From Cacconaster sp045617505 (GTDB lineage Bacteria > Bacteroidota > Bacteroidia > Bacteroidales > UBA932), in the NCBI GenBank assembly GCA_045617505.1, contig JAZLIS010000006.1, positions 1 to 64,000 of the forward strand: a stretch of DNA of 64,000 nucleotides, given 5' to 3'. The notes under the pieces were generated by a model. It saw only the letters and a list, made by a program, of their open reading frames with translations, made no database searches and was not told the origin of the DNA. How positions within the stretch are numbered: the stretch's first letter is position 1; each line of letters begins with the position of its first letter. A program made the translations under genes and the position numbers. Positions 43,644-53,025 of the stretch are shown here, piece after piece.

Positions 43644-44783
43644 TCAGAATAACGCAACCAGGAGACAAACGAGATGGGCTGAAACACCGGCCGCCAACCC
43701 TCCGATGGTATGGGCAAGTATCGCCTTGCCGGTGAGGTTTCGGTAACCGAGCGTGTCGAGCATCGCGGTATGTGTGCTGAGATATCCGCTCCAGCACATT
43801 CCGATGGCAGTGCAGACAGCTATGGCGTTCCCGTCCATCCATCCCTGTGCCACGAAGTTCGGGACAAGCCCGAGAGCTGCGCCCACTGCACCCAGCGCGG
43901 TAATGGGGAAGGCAATCAGATGCGGGTCGAAGAATCCGAAGAGCCATTCGAATATGAAGTTGACTTTTCCTGCAAGCCAGGGCAAAAGTTCAGTTCCTTC
44001 ATAGGCGGCCCCAGTATATGTTCCGGAGGAGGCATCGGGACCGAACGTGAGAATCATCACGAGAGTGGATATTACAAGCACCCCGGGAATGATTGCAAGG
44101 CCGATTTCCACCCCGGCCTTGCCTCCGTTGAGAACTGCATTGAGAATCCTTACAAAAAGCGATTCATCAGGATCTTCTTTTTCCTGAAGAGGGTCGGGGA
44201 GATCATCTTCCACGGCGAGCTCGTACTTGAATGAAGGGTGAGTCCTGAGGATGAACCGCTGCATCAGCCTTGTTGATACAATGCAACCGCAGAACGCCCC
44301 GAAAAGCCCTACAAAAGGCTCCCAACTGAAGCCCTGCCCGACCATAAACACTATCACCAGAATTCCCATTCCGAACGCAGTGCCGAAGTTGGTCAGGGAG
44401 ATGAACTGATATTTCCTGAAACAGGAGGCAAACCGTTTGTCCTTGGCCAGCGAGATGATTGCCGGATTGTCTGACAGAAAAGTCATCACCGCCCCGAGTG
44501 AGGCTACGCCGGGGAGGTTGAACAGGGGTTTCATCAGCGGGCGGAGCAATCTTTCGAGAAGGGCCACTACTCCGAATTCGGTGAGAATGCTTCCCAACGC
44601 ACCGGAAATCACGCAGATGGCCATCAGGTAGAACACCGTGTTGAGCAGCAGGTCGTGTGCCGTGTGGATTATGGTGTTGAGCATATTGGCGGCACCCATT
44701 CCGGCTCCCAGATATGTAAAGAGGAGACCCACCACCAGCAGGCAGCAGATTCCACCGGTATATTTATTGTTGTTTTTCAGCAT
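43644..44783 (-). CDS. Nucleoside-recognition (Gate) domain membrane protein
   Basis: 379-residue polytopic protein from MLKNNNKYTGG; an alternative ATG is 12 codons upstream. About eight to nine helices with Gate-domain features: SGALGSILTEFGVVALLERLLRPLMKPLF and a conserved MTFLSDNPAII, and a second half ending in CWSGYLSTHTAMLDTLGYRN. Such proteins are of unclear function; some are linked to transport. Its start overlaps the end of the porin gene by about 20 bases, so it is downstream in a GH3-porin operon. A transport role for the sugars released by the neighbours is only a guess. Confidence 0.75.
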   Translation of the reverse strand: MLKNNNKYTGGICCLLVVGLLFTYLGAGMGAANMLNTIIHTAHDLLLNTVFYLMAICVISGALGSILTEFGVVALLERLLRPLMKPLFNLPGVASLGAVMTFLSDNPAIISLAKDKRFASCFRKYQFISLTNFGTAFGMGILVIVFMVGQGFSWEPFVGLFGAFCGCIVSTRLMQRFILRTHPSFKYELAVEDDLPDPLQEKEDPDESLFVRILNAVLNGGKAGVEIGLAIIPGVLVISTLVMILTFGPDASSGTYTGAAYEGTELLPWLAGKVNFIFEWLFGFFDPHLIAFPITALGAVGAALGLVPNFVAQGWMDGNAIAVCTAIGMCWSGYLSTHTAMLDTLGYRNLTGKAILAHTIGGLAAGVSAHLVCLLVALF

Positions 44784-45702
44784 ATTTCCTGTAAAGATGA
44801 ATTCTCCATTTGACACCAAGGGAAGCGAGAGTGCCTTTGTTTCCGTCCGAAATCTCCCTGTTCACCTGAACGTGGATTCGCATATCTTCGCTGCCTTTCA
44901 GGGGGAAGAACTCCGCTCCCCCTCCGAATCGGACACCCTTGTAGAGGTCACGGTCTTTGTCAGCAGTGAACTTGGCAAAAACTGACAACCGGGGCAGTAC
45001 TCTCCAGTCCATCCTCGTGCAGGCCATTGCGGTATGAATCAGATTGGAGCCGAAATCGGAATAATGAACTCCCATCAGATCGACGTACGCGGAGAACCGG
45101 TCGATAGCCACTCTGGTACCAAGGCAGAGAAGATATCTGAATCCGGCGTCATACTGCTCGGCATTCAATGAGTAGATAAAATGCAGCGGACCGTGGTTGC
45201 CAATCCACATCAGATTGTACGAGAAACGGTTATACCGGCCCAAATCCGCAAGAGGACTTCTGGCGAACTGAAACTGAAGGGCATCCTTGCCGTTTTTGAA
45301 ATTGTACTGGCCGGATACTCCCAATTGGAAGGCATTATAACTGTTGACAAGCCACGAATAATAATAGACGTCAATGGGAGGGGCGTCAAATTCCCAGGAA
45401 CCGATTGCAAGGGGGACCTTTCCCAATTGGAAGTTCCATCGGGCAGACGGGGCATATCCGATGAACAGTTTGTCCGTCGCACTCAGAACATCCTTGGAAT
45501 TGATGGTTTTGTTCAGGTTATGAAAGAAACTGTAGGACCATTTCTCATTGATGCTGCCCTTTGCGTAGAGACTGAGTCTGTCTGCCTCGAAACCGGTGGT
45601 GTGAAGACTCATCCTGGTCTCCAACCCGATATCGGCAATCTGGGCGTAGATTCCCGTGTTCAGAAAGAATGCAGACAATATGAGGCCCAGCCTTTTCATC
45701 AT
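44764..45702 (-). CDS. Porin O/P-like outer-membrane barrel
   Basis: 312-residue beta-barrel with a signal peptide ending near GIYAQ. Alternating strands (WSYSFFHNLNKT, RWNFQLGKVPLAIGSWEF, GVKWRIHLYRKY) resemble phosphate-selective porin O/P-type barrels of Bacteroidota, where a narrow-channel uptake role is assumed. It lies 10 bases after GH3 and overlaps the following inner-membrane gene. I infer uptake of small glycans or anions; no ligand residues can be named. Confidence 0.65.
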   Translation of the reverse strand: MMKRLGLILSAFFLNTGIYAQIADIGLETRMSLHTTGFEADRLSLYAKGSINEKWSYSFFHNLNKTINSKDVLSATDKLFIGYAPSARWNFQLGKVPLAIGSWEFDAPPIDVYYYSWLVNSYNAFQLGVSGQYNFKNGKDALQFQFARSPLADLGRYNRFSYNLMWIGNHGPLHFIYSLNAEQYDAGFRYLLCLGTRVAIDRFSAYVDLMGVHYSDFGSNLIHTAMACTRMDWRVLPRLSVFAKFTADKDRDLYKGVRFGGGAEFFPLKGSEDMRIHVQVNREISDGNKGTLASLGVKWRIHLYRKYAEKQQ

Positions 45703-45711
45703 CCCGGTGAA

Positions 45712-48234
45712 TTATTTCAATCTGATATCGGATGAGCTGGAGCCTACCAGTATTTTCGGTTTCAGGCTGCTGTATTTGAATTTATGTTCCGACTCACTCC
45801 AATAGCGAAGTTTGCTGTCAGGAATGAAAACCTTCACACTCTTCTTTTCACCCGGTTGCAACGAAATGCGGGTAAATCCCTTCAATTCCTTCAGAGGACG
45901 CTTCCCTTCATAATCGGGAATCCTTGCATATACCTGAGCAACCTCATCCCCGGCCATGTCTCCGGTGTTTTCCACGCTGAACCTGACGTTCCACCCCTTG
46001 CCGCGATGGGAGACCTTAAGCCCGGAATATTCAAAAGAGGTGTAGCTCAAACCATACCCGAACTCATACAGCGGCTCTTCCTCAAGGTATTTGTAGGTCC
46101 TGCCGTTGGTCACCTCATAATCGTTGAACGGCGGCAGCTGCTCAACACCCTTGTAGAAGGTGAGTGGAAGTTTGCCTGAGGGATTGTAATCTCCGAAAAG
46201 AACTTCGGCCACAGCGCGGCCGCCGAATTCGCCTCCGTACCACGATTCGACAATTGCCGGGAGATTCTCATCCTCCCAATTGAGTGACAGAGAGTTGCCC
46301 GCAACAAGCACGAGCACCACATTAGGATTGACAGCCTTGAGCGCCTTGAGAAACTCCTGCTGGTCGGCAGGGAGATTGAGGTTATTCCGGTCAAGACCTT
46401 CTCTCTCTATTGTCTTGTTGTATCCCATCGCCGCGATGACAACGTCACTCTGTCCTGCGGCTTCCACGGCTCTGGCGAAGAGCTCGTCGGAACTGCTGCC
46501 GGGACGGCTCCAGTTCAGCTTTACAAGGCTGTAATCACGGGCGTTCCGGAATTCTACGAGAAGATGATGACGGCTGCCTTTCTTGAACCTGAGCGTGCAC
46601 TCTTCGGGGAAATCGTCCCCAAGAATCTGCTTGCCGTCAATATGGACCAGACAGACTCCGCCGAACTGTTCGAGTTTGAAACCGTAACTGCCGTCAGTGT
46701 CCGCGATGAAGTCGCCGCTCCAGCGGGCTGACATATCGTGCACAGGGACAAGCGGGTCCGGAGCCTGATTGTCCGGCTCGAAATAGAGCATTCCCTCCTT
46801 GCGTTCCAGAGTCTTGCTGCCCCAATGCATATCGTTGTAATATTCTGCGGTGATGCCATTCACGAAATAATCTTCCGACATCAGTTCCATCCCGTTTCCG
46901 GCGGATGACCAGGGGACGGAGAGTACCTCCACCTTATCGCCGCATATATCCTTCACACCCTGCAGGATGCTTACGGGCTGAACGGTAGGGACACCGGAGT
47001 AGTCACCAAGCACACATTTGTCGGCGTTTATGCCAAGAACCGCGATTTTTTTCAGATTCCTGTCAAGTGGAAGGATTCCATTGTTCTTCAGAAGCACGAT
47101 TGCCTCGCGTGCCGCCGTGAGAGCAAGATCCCGGTGTTTTTCACATCCGATTACAGACTCCGGAATCCTGGCGTAAGGATTGTGTTCCGGGTTGTCGAAC
47201 ATACCGAGGCGCATCCTTGCAGTGAGAATCCTGCGGACTGCAAGATTTATGTCGTCAATGCTGACCATACCCATCTCATACGCTTTCTGCAGGGGTTCCA
47301 TATAGATATCGTCACCGCACTCAAGGTCCAGACCGGCCTTGATGGCAAGAGCGGCGGCTTCTTCCCTGGTTTCGGAAAATTTGTGGGCGGAATAAATGTT
47401 TGATATGCCGCCGCAGTCCGAAACGACATATCCGTCAAATCCCCACTCCTCGCGAAGCAGGTCAGTCAACAGCCAGTGGCTGCACGAGCAGGGCATCCCG
47501 TTGATTTTGTTGTAGGCGGCCATCACCGATTGGGCGTGCCCTTCAGTGACGCAGGCTTCGAATGCCGGCAGGAAATACTCCCTGAGCATCTTTTCCGGTA
47601 TTTCCGCATTGCACTCGAAACGGTTGTGCTCCTCATTGTTGGCGGCGAAGTGTTTTGGAGTGGAGACTACCTTGAGATAGCGCTTGTCATATCCCTGCAG
47701 TCCGCGGACAAATGCCGCTCCGGTCTCTCCGCTGAGAAACGGGTCCTCACCGTATGTCTCGGCGGTGCGGCCCCAGCGAGGGTCTCTTGCCATATTTACG
47801 GTGGGCGACCAGAAGGTAAGTACGTCCGCAAAGGCAAGGGTCTGCAGCCGGCCCTGATCGAGAGCATTCCATTTTGCCCTGGCCTCATCCGATATGGTTC
47901 CTGCAATCTCCTCGACAAGAGACGGATCCCACATTGCCGCGAGTCCTATGGCCTGTGGATAGACCGTAAACCGTCCTGGTCTGACCACTCCGTGCAGAGC
48001 TTCATTTCCGTGATAGTATTTATCAATTCCAAGCCTCTCGACAGCGGGTGAAAGAGATATCATAAGTCCGATTTTCTCCTCCACTGTAAGTTTGGACATA
48101 AGGTCATCCACGCGCTTTTCGATGGAGACGCCCTCGTCCAGATAGATTTCAGCAGTCCTGTTTTCCTTTGCAGTGCACCCGGCAACAACGGCGGCCGCAA
48201 TAAGAAGGGACGCAATAGAGAATCGTTTCGCCAT
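45712..48234 (-). CDS. GH3 glycosidase lipoprotein with PA14 insertion
   Basis: 840-residue exo-glycosidase (beta-glucosidase or xylosidase class). Lipobox VVAGC at residue 19. GH3 N-terminal barrel: DPRWGRTAETYGEDPFL, VSTPKHFAANNEEHNR, and the nucleophile Asp in YVVSDCGGI. A PA14-type beta domain (about 440-560, FVNGITAEYYNDMHWGSKTLERKEG) is inserted before the C-terminal GH3 domain (GYNKTIEREGLDR); a fibronectin-III-like domain ends the chain (YGLSYTSFEYSGLKVS). PA14 insertions are common in GH3 enzymes acting on plant glycans. Divergent from GH127 with a shared promoter region. Confidence 0.92.
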   Translation of the reverse strand: MAKRFSIASLLIAAAVVAGCTAKENRTAEIYLDEGVSIEKRVDDLMSKLTVEEKIGLMISLSPAVERLGIDKYYHGNEALHGVVRPGRFTVYPQAIGLAAMWDPSLVEEIAGTISDEARAKWNALDQGRLQTLAFADVLTFWSPTVNMARDPRWGRTAETYGEDPFLSGETGAAFVRGLQGYDKRYLKVVSTPKHFAANNEEHNRFECNAEIPEKMLREYFLPAFEACVTEGHAQSVMAAYNKINGMPCSCSHWLLTDLLREEWGFDGYVVSDCGGISNIYSAHKFSETREEAAALAIKAGLDLECGDDIYMEPLQKAYEMGMVSIDDINLAVRRILTARMRLGMFDNPEHNPYARIPESVIGCEKHRDLALTAAREAIVLLKNNGILPLDRNLKKIAVLGINADKCVLGDYSGVPTVQPVSILQGVKDICGDKVEVLSVPWSSAGNGMELMSEDYFVNGITAEYYNDMHWGSKTLERKEGMLYFEPDNQAPDPLVPVHDMSARWSGDFIADTDGSYGFKLEQFGGVCLVHIDGKQILGDDFPEECTLRFKKGSRHHLLVEFRNARDYSLVKLNWSRPGSSSDELFARAVEAAGQSDVVIAAMGYNKTIEREGLDRNNLNLPADQQEFLKALKAVNPNVVLVLVAGNSLSLNWEDENLPAIVESWYGGEFGGRAVAEVLFGDYNPSGKLPLTFYKGVEQLPPFNDYEVTNGRTYKYLEEEPLYEFGYGLSYTSFEYSGLKVSHRGKGWNVRFSVENTGDMAGDEVAQVYARIPDYEGKRPLKELKGFTRISLQPGEKKSVKVFIPDSKLRYWSESEHKFKYSSLKPKILVGSSSSDIRLK

Positions 48235-48264
48235 ATCTGTTTAAATCAATACAGTTTTACAAAA

Positions 48265-48310
48265 CAAATATAGCACAAATTTGATTAGTCTATGTTTTTA
48301 CCTATTTTTG
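48265..48310. promoter_or_regulatory. Divergent promoters of the GH3 and GH127 genes
   Basis: For GH127 (plus): TTTG 48280-48283, 19-base spacer, TATTTTTG 48303-48310, then 23 bases to ATG 48334. For GH3 (minus): TATATTTG at 48272-48265, 30 bases from its start; its -33 box is not clear. The plus TTTG lies just behind the minus -7 box, so the two start sites compete for the same face of DNA. Confidence 0.6.
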
Positions 48311-48333
48311 AATTAAAAAATCATATCCGGATT

Positions 48334-50154
48334 ATGAGAAAAGTGTTATTTGCGGTGGTAATCATTGCCCTGACCTCCTGTGCCGGTGACGAGGCCATCG
48401 TCCCGGTGGCATTTACCGATGTTCACCTTACCGGAGGGTTCTGGCAACCCAGAATGCAGACCGAACTCGATGTGACCGTCCCGTTCTCCGTGGAGCACGG
48501 CACTCCGGCTGTGGAGCGGTTCCGCCGCTGTGCTGCATTCCGGGCCGGAGAGGAGACAGAACTTCCCCAAACGCACCGCTTTATGAGCAGTGACCTCTAC
48601 AAAATAATGGAAGGTGTGGCATACTCCCTGATGCTGCGTCCCGATGATACTCTTGAAGCTTGGATGGACAGCACTGCCGCCCTGATAGCAAGGTGCCAGA
48701 TGCCGGACGGCTATCTCTACATATCCCATATCTGCGGCAATCCCAATCCGGACGAGATGGGGGACCACCCCTACAGCTATGTGGTCCACAGCCACGAACT
48801 TTACAATATGGGGCATCTCTACGAGGCTGCCGCAGCCTATTATCAGGCCACCGGCAAGACCTCGCTTCTTGAGATAGCCGATAAAAGCGCGCGCCACATC
48901 CATCACGTCTTCTTCGAGGGAGACGAGGCGTACAACGACGGCAAACCTGTCAATCAGGCCCCCGGCCACGAGGAGATAGAGTTGGCTCTCTGCAAGATGT
49001 ATCGCGTCACCGGAGACCGGTTCTACCTTGATCTTGCGCATAAGTTCCTTGATATCAGAGGTGTTACCTATATCCCCGAAGGGACTGGCGTAATGGCCCC
49101 TGAATACGCCCAGCAGCATCAGCCCGTCCGTGACCAGAGGGAGGCGGTAGGGCACTGCGTGCGTGCAATCTATCTCTATACCGGAATGGCGGGGGTTGAT
49201 GCCCTCACCGGAAAGGGGAAATTCTCCGAGGCCCTGCACGCCGTATGGGACAATCTGGTCTCCTCCAGAATCCACATCACCGGAGGGTTGGGGGCGGACC
49301 GCCGCATCGAGGGGTTCGGCGAACCGTATCACCTTCCCAACCGGGAGGCATACAACGAGACTTGCGCGGCAGTGGCTAATGTCTTCTTCAACCATAGCAT
49401 GTTCCTCGCAGAGGGGGATTCACGATACTGGGACATAGCGGAGATTTCACTCTTCAACTGTGCTCTCGCAGGTATCTCCCTGAGCGGGGACCGCTTCTTC
49501 TACGAAAATCCTCTGGAGGCGGAGATCACCGACAACGTGATGCGGCGTGAATGGTATGACTGCGCCTGCTGCCCTCCCAATATATCCCGTCTGATTCTTC
49601 AGACACTGGGGCTTATGTACAGCCATACCTCCAATGACATATATGTCACTCTCTATGCTTCCAACAGAACCGGAATCGACCTCGACGGGACAGGAGTGGA
49701 GATGGTTCAGACCACCGGCTACCCGATGGACGGAAAGGTCCGTCTTGAGGTCAATCCGGACCATCCGGAGCGCTTTGCATTGAGGCTTCGCATTCCCTCC
49801 TGGTGCAGGACGGGAGAATTTATGCCCGGAGGCCTATATACCTTTACCGACGGAGCCCGGGAAGATGCATTCTCATTGCTCGTGAACGGTCGGGAGATGA
49901 ATGCGAAAGTGGAAAAAGGCTTTGCCGTGATTGAACGGAAATGGTCAGCCGGAGACGTGGTCGAACTTGACCTGAAGATGTGTGACCGGCAGGTGAAGGC
50001 CGACAGACGGGTGAAGGGGGATGAGGGTCTCACCGCCCATACGCGAGGGCCGATTGTCTTCTGTACCGAGACTGTGGATGGCATTTCCGGAGAGATTCCT
50101 TATTGCATCTGGGCCAACAGCGGAAAACCTTCAAGTATGAAGGTGTGGAAGTAG
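48334..50154 (+). CDS. GH127 beta-L-arabinofuranosidase-like lipoprotein
   Basis: 606 residues from ATG 48334 with lipobox LTSC. Characteristic GH127/DUF1680 segments: VPFSVEHGTPAVERF, GYLYISHI, YVVHSHELYNMGHL, TYIPEGTGVMAPEYAQQHQPVRDQ, YNETCAAVAN (conserved Glu and Cys) and WYDCACCPPNISRL, where paired Cys residues bind zinc and act in catalysis. The family removes beta-L-arabinofuranose from glycoproteins and arabinans. The MATE gene follows after 7 bases. Placement beside GH106 and GH3 suggests use of complex plant cell-wall glycan. Confidence 0.9.
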   Translation: MRKVLFAVVIIALTSCAGDEAIVPVAFTDVHLTGGFWQPRMQTELDVTVPFSVEHGTPAVERFRRCAAFRAGEETELPQTHRFMSSDLYKIMEGVAYSLMLRPDDTLEAWMDSTAALIARCQMPDGYLYISHICGNPNPDEMGDHPYSYVVHSHELYNMGHLYEAAAAYYQATGKTSLLEIADKSARHIHHVFFEGDEAYNDGKPVNQAPGHEEIELALCKMYRVTGDRFYLDLAHKFLDIRGVTYIPEGTGVMAPEYAQQHQPVRDQREAVGHCVRAIYLYTGMAGVDALTGKGKFSEALHAVWDNLVSSRIHITGGLGADRRIEGFGEPYHLPNREAYNETCAAVANVFFNHSMFLAEGDSRYWDIAEISLFNCALAGISLSGDRFFYENPLEAEITDNVMRREWYDCACCPPNISRLILQTLGLMYSHTSNDIYVTLYASNRTGIDLDGTGVEMVQTTGYPMDGKVRLEVNPDHPERFALRLRIPSWCRTGEFMPGGLYTFTDGAREDAFSLLVNGREMNAKVEKGFAVIERKWSAGDVVELDLKMCDRQVKADRRVKGDEGLTAHTRGPIVFCTETVDGISGEIPYCIWANSGKPSSMKVWK

Positions 50155-50161
50155 AAATGAT

Positions 50162-51541
50162 ATGCGGATAGACGGACTCAACCGTGAAATTCTGAGGCTC
50201 GCGCTACCAAGCATTCTGGCCAACATCACCGTGCCCCTCGTAGGAATGGTGGATATTGCAGTGGCCGGGCATCTGGTGGCCGGAGGGATGGGAACCGCCG
50301 AATTCATCGGTGGCATAGCTATCGGCTCCCTGCTGTTCGATTTACTGTATTGGAACTTCTCTTTCCTGCGCATCAGCACCGGAGGGCTGACGGCTCAAGC
50401 TTTCGGGCGCGGCGACAAACAGGAATGCGCGGACATTTTCACGAGAAGTCTGGGTCTCTCCCTGCTTCTCTCTCTGGGTATTCTTCTGCTGCAAAGTCCC
50501 TTCCCTAAAGCGGCATTTCTTGTGGTGAAGACCTCTCCCTCGGTGAAGGAACTGGCATTGCAATATTTCTTCATAAGAGTATGGGCTGCTCCCGCAACTC
50601 TCTCCCTGATGGTCTTCAAGGGGTGGTTCGTCGGTATGCAGGATTCCTTCAGCTCAATGCTCACGGATCTTGTCATAAATGTCGTGAATATTGCAGCCAG
50701 CATAATTCTGACACTGGGAATTTCGGGGTGGGACGGTATCGGCTACCCGGGAATTGCTGCCGGAACCGTGATTGCCCAATACTCAGGGCTTCTGACGGCT
50801 TCCCTCATCGTTTTTATCAAATATGGGGGGCTCCCTTTCAGAATCGGCCATTCAGGATATGGCAGAATAAAACCGCTCCTGACAATGAACACTGACTTGT
50901 TTGTCCGTTCAGTCTGCTTCATAGCCATTTACATCGGATATACAACCATTGCGGCCCGTTACGGGGATCTGTTCCTCTCCGCCAGTTCGATTCTGATGAA
51001 GATACTGATGCTCTTCTCCTATTTCACGGACGGCTTCGCATACAGCGGAGAGGCTCTTTCCGGCCGTTTCATAGGAGAGAGGAATCTTCCTGAACTGAAA
51101 CGCACCATCCGTCTGGTGTTCATCTGGAGTATGGGGGTTGCCCTCATTTTCATCGGGCTGTACGCTCTGTCCGGCTCCCGGATTGTCTCTCTGATGACAT
51201 CGGATACGGAAGTTGCCCGTGCTTGCGACAGATTCCTTTGGTGGCTTGTGATTATGCCCCCTTTGGGATGTGCGGCTTTTACCTGGGACGGTATCTATGA
51301 GGGTGCCACCGCTACGGGGGCCGTCCGCAATGCTATGATATATTCGACAGCGGCTTTCTTCGGAATCTATTTCGCCGGAATATCATTCATCGGGATTCCA
51401 TCATTCTCCGACGGTTCCGACTTCGTTTCAGATGCGATGAATCTGCTTCTTACGGCATATTTCGCTCATCTTTTCGTGCGCACTGTCTATCTGTCCGTCA
51501 TATTCAGGGGCAGGGTCCTCTCCCGCGCGGACGGACGGTAA
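50162..51541 (+). CDS. MATE-family efflux transporter (DinF-like)
   Basis: 459-residue inner-membrane protein with about 12 helices in two halves. The first helix block holds LALPSILANITVPLVGMVDIAVAGHL, a MATE signature, and later FLRISTGGLTAQAFGRGD. MATE proteins export drugs or metabolites by cation antiport. It begins 7 bases after GH127 and may be co-transcribed, though a functional tie is not expected. Confidence 0.92.
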   Translation: MRIDGLNREILRLALPSILANITVPLVGMVDIAVAGHLVAGGMGTAEFIGGIAIGSLLFDLLYWNFSFLRISTGGLTAQAFGRGDKQECADIFTRSLGLSLLLSLGILLLQSPFPKAAFLVVKTSPSVKELALQYFFIRVWAAPATLSLMVFKGWFVGMQDSFSSMLTDLVINVVNIAASIILTLGISGWDGIGYPGIAAGTVIAQYSGLLTASLIVFIKYGGLPFRIGHSGYGRIKPLLTMNTDLFVRSVCFIAIYIGYTTIAARYGDLFLSASSILMKILMLFSYFTDGFAYSGEALSGRFIGERNLPELKRTIRLVFIWSMGVALIFIGLYALSGSRIVSLMTSDTEVARACDRFLWWLVIMPPLGCAAFTWDGIYEGATATGAVRNAMIYSTAAFFGIYFAGISFIGIPSFSDGSDFVSDAMNLLLTAYFAHLFVRTVYLSVIFRGRVLSRADGR

Positions 51542-51634
51542 GGGTCTGAACACCGGCAAGTGTGCGTAAAGTGCCCGGTTTCCCTCCCTGCAACAGGACA
51601 GCAGTGCGGATTTTTGATTATTTTTGCGGCGATT

Positions 51635-52255
51635 ATGGAAAAGATGTCATGGGAAAGATGCTGTACCTGCCCTCAGGAGGTGGCTCAGGCCGCCATCGGA
51701 AGGGCTTTCCGTGTGGAATTGTGTGAGGCTCTGGAGATTGACGGGATTACGCCTTCGCGCGGAAATATTGAGCAATCCCTCTTGCAAGGCATTCCTGTCA
51801 ACGTTATGATAAGGCCCCGGGGTGGAGCGTTCATCTATTCCGAATCTGAAATCCGTCGGATGCTTGATGATATTGTAATGTGCGGCAGTCTTGGAGTCCG
51901 CGGCATAGTATCCGGTGTTCTGGACGGGGAGGGGAAAGTGGATGCACGGAACACAGAACGTCTGGTCCGGTGTGCGTTTGACTACGGCCTTGAATTTACT
52001 TTCCACAGGGCGTTTGATCTCTGTCCGGACAGGGAAGAGGCCCTCAAGGCGGTGATAACGGCGGGATGCACAAGGGTTCTGACCTCGGGGGGTGCCGTCA
52101 CGGCTATGGATGGGGCCCATATCATAGAAAACCTTGTCAGACAGGCTGACGGAAGAATAATAGTAATGCCGGGAGGCGGAGTCACTCCTCAAAACGTGGA
52201 GAGACTGCGCTCTCTGACCGGAGCCGTGGAATTCCATGGAACAAAATTGTTCTGA
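51635..52255 (+). CDS. cutC: CutC-family protein, C-terminally short
   Basis: 206-residue TIM-barrel protein from ATG 51635; TATTTTTG (51619-51626) lies 8 bases before this start, arguing against the longer upstream frame. Family blocks: RVELCEALEIDGITPS, VNVMIRPRGGAFIYSE, FHRAFDL, VLTSGG and IIVMPGGGVTPQNVERL. The chain stops at EFHGTKLF, about 35 residues earlier than E. coli CutC (248). CutC was linked to copper tolerance, though the role is disputed. The next gene starts 3 bases later. Confidence 0.88.
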   Translation: MEKMSWERCCTCPQEVAQAAIGRAFRVELCEALEIDGITPSRGNIEQSLLQGIPVNVMIRPRGGAFIYSESEIRRMLDDIVMCGSLGVRGIVSGVLDGEGKVDARNTERLVRCAFDYGLEFTFHRAFDLCPDREEALKAVITAGCTRVLTSGGAVTAMDGAHIIENLVRQADGRIIVMPGGGVTPQNVERLRSLTGAVEFHGTKLF

Positions 52256-52257
52256 AT

Positions 52258-53025
52258 ATGAAAAATCGTGCGATATTTCTCGGGACAGGCACTTCTCAGG
52301 GCATACCTGTAATAGGCTGCAAGTGTGAGGTGTGCAGTTCCTCGGATGAAAGGGACCGGAGGCTGAGGGCATCCGTTCTCGTGGAATATGGCGGTCTTCG
52401 CATTCTCGTGGATGCCGGGCCTGATTTCCGGCAGCAGATGCTTCGTGCCGGATCTCCGCATCTGGATGCCATTCTGCTCACCCACCATCATATCGACCAT
52501 ACGGGTGGACTGGATGACGTAAGGGCTTTCAATCATATCGACGGACGCTCATTCCCCATATATTGTGAGGAGGTAGTGGAGGAGTCCCTGCGCAGGCAGT
52601 ATTATTATGCTTTTTCATCCCGCAAATACCCAGGCGCTCCGCTCTATGATATAAGGCGGATAACATCCAATCCTTTTGAGATTGAAGGCGTGACGATAGT
52701 CCCGATACGGGCGGTGCACTACAAACTGCCCGTCCTGGGTTTCCGGTTCGGCGATTTCGCCTACGTGACCGATGCCAACTATATCCCTGAATCCGAGTTT
52801 CCCAAGCTTGAAGGGGTGAAGATATTTGTGGTGAATACGGTCAAGAGGGGAAAACACATATCCCATTTCTCACTCGGGGAGGCTGTGGATGTATGCCGCA
52901 GGGTAGGGGCGGAAAAGTCGTATCTTACCCATCTCTCTCACCTGCTGCCACGTCATTCGGACCTGACTGTTGAGTTGCCTGACGGGATTTCCCCCGCTTA
53001 TGATGGGCTTTCCGTTGAATTCTGA
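52258..53025 (+). CDS. Metallo-beta-lactamase-fold hydrolase (PhnP-like)
   Basis: 255-residue MBL hydrolase. GTGTSQGIPVIGCKCEVC carries an N-terminal Cys pair seen in PhnP-like phosphodiesterases; the metal motif is LTHHHIDHTGGLDD. Later ligands in AVHYKLPVLGF and YLTHLSHLL. Known relatives hydrolyse cyclic phosphodiesters, lipoate- or octanoyl-linked or nucleic-acid substrates; the exact substrate is open. It follows cutC by 3 bases and its 3' end overlaps the convergent mtaB gene by 28 bases. Confidence 0.85.
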   Translation: MKNRAIFLGTGTSQGIPVIGCKCEVCSSSDERDRRLRASVLVEYGGLRILVDAGPDFRQQMLRAGSPHLDAILLTHHHIDHTGGLDDVRAFNHIDGRSFPIYCEEVVEESLRRQYYYAFSSRKYPGAPLYDIRRITSNPFEIEGVTIVPIRAVHYKLPVLGFRFGDFAYVTDANYIPESEFPKLEGVKIFVVNTVKRGKHISHFSLGEAVDVCRRVGAEKSYLTHLSHLLPRHSDLTVELPDGISPAYDGLSVEF

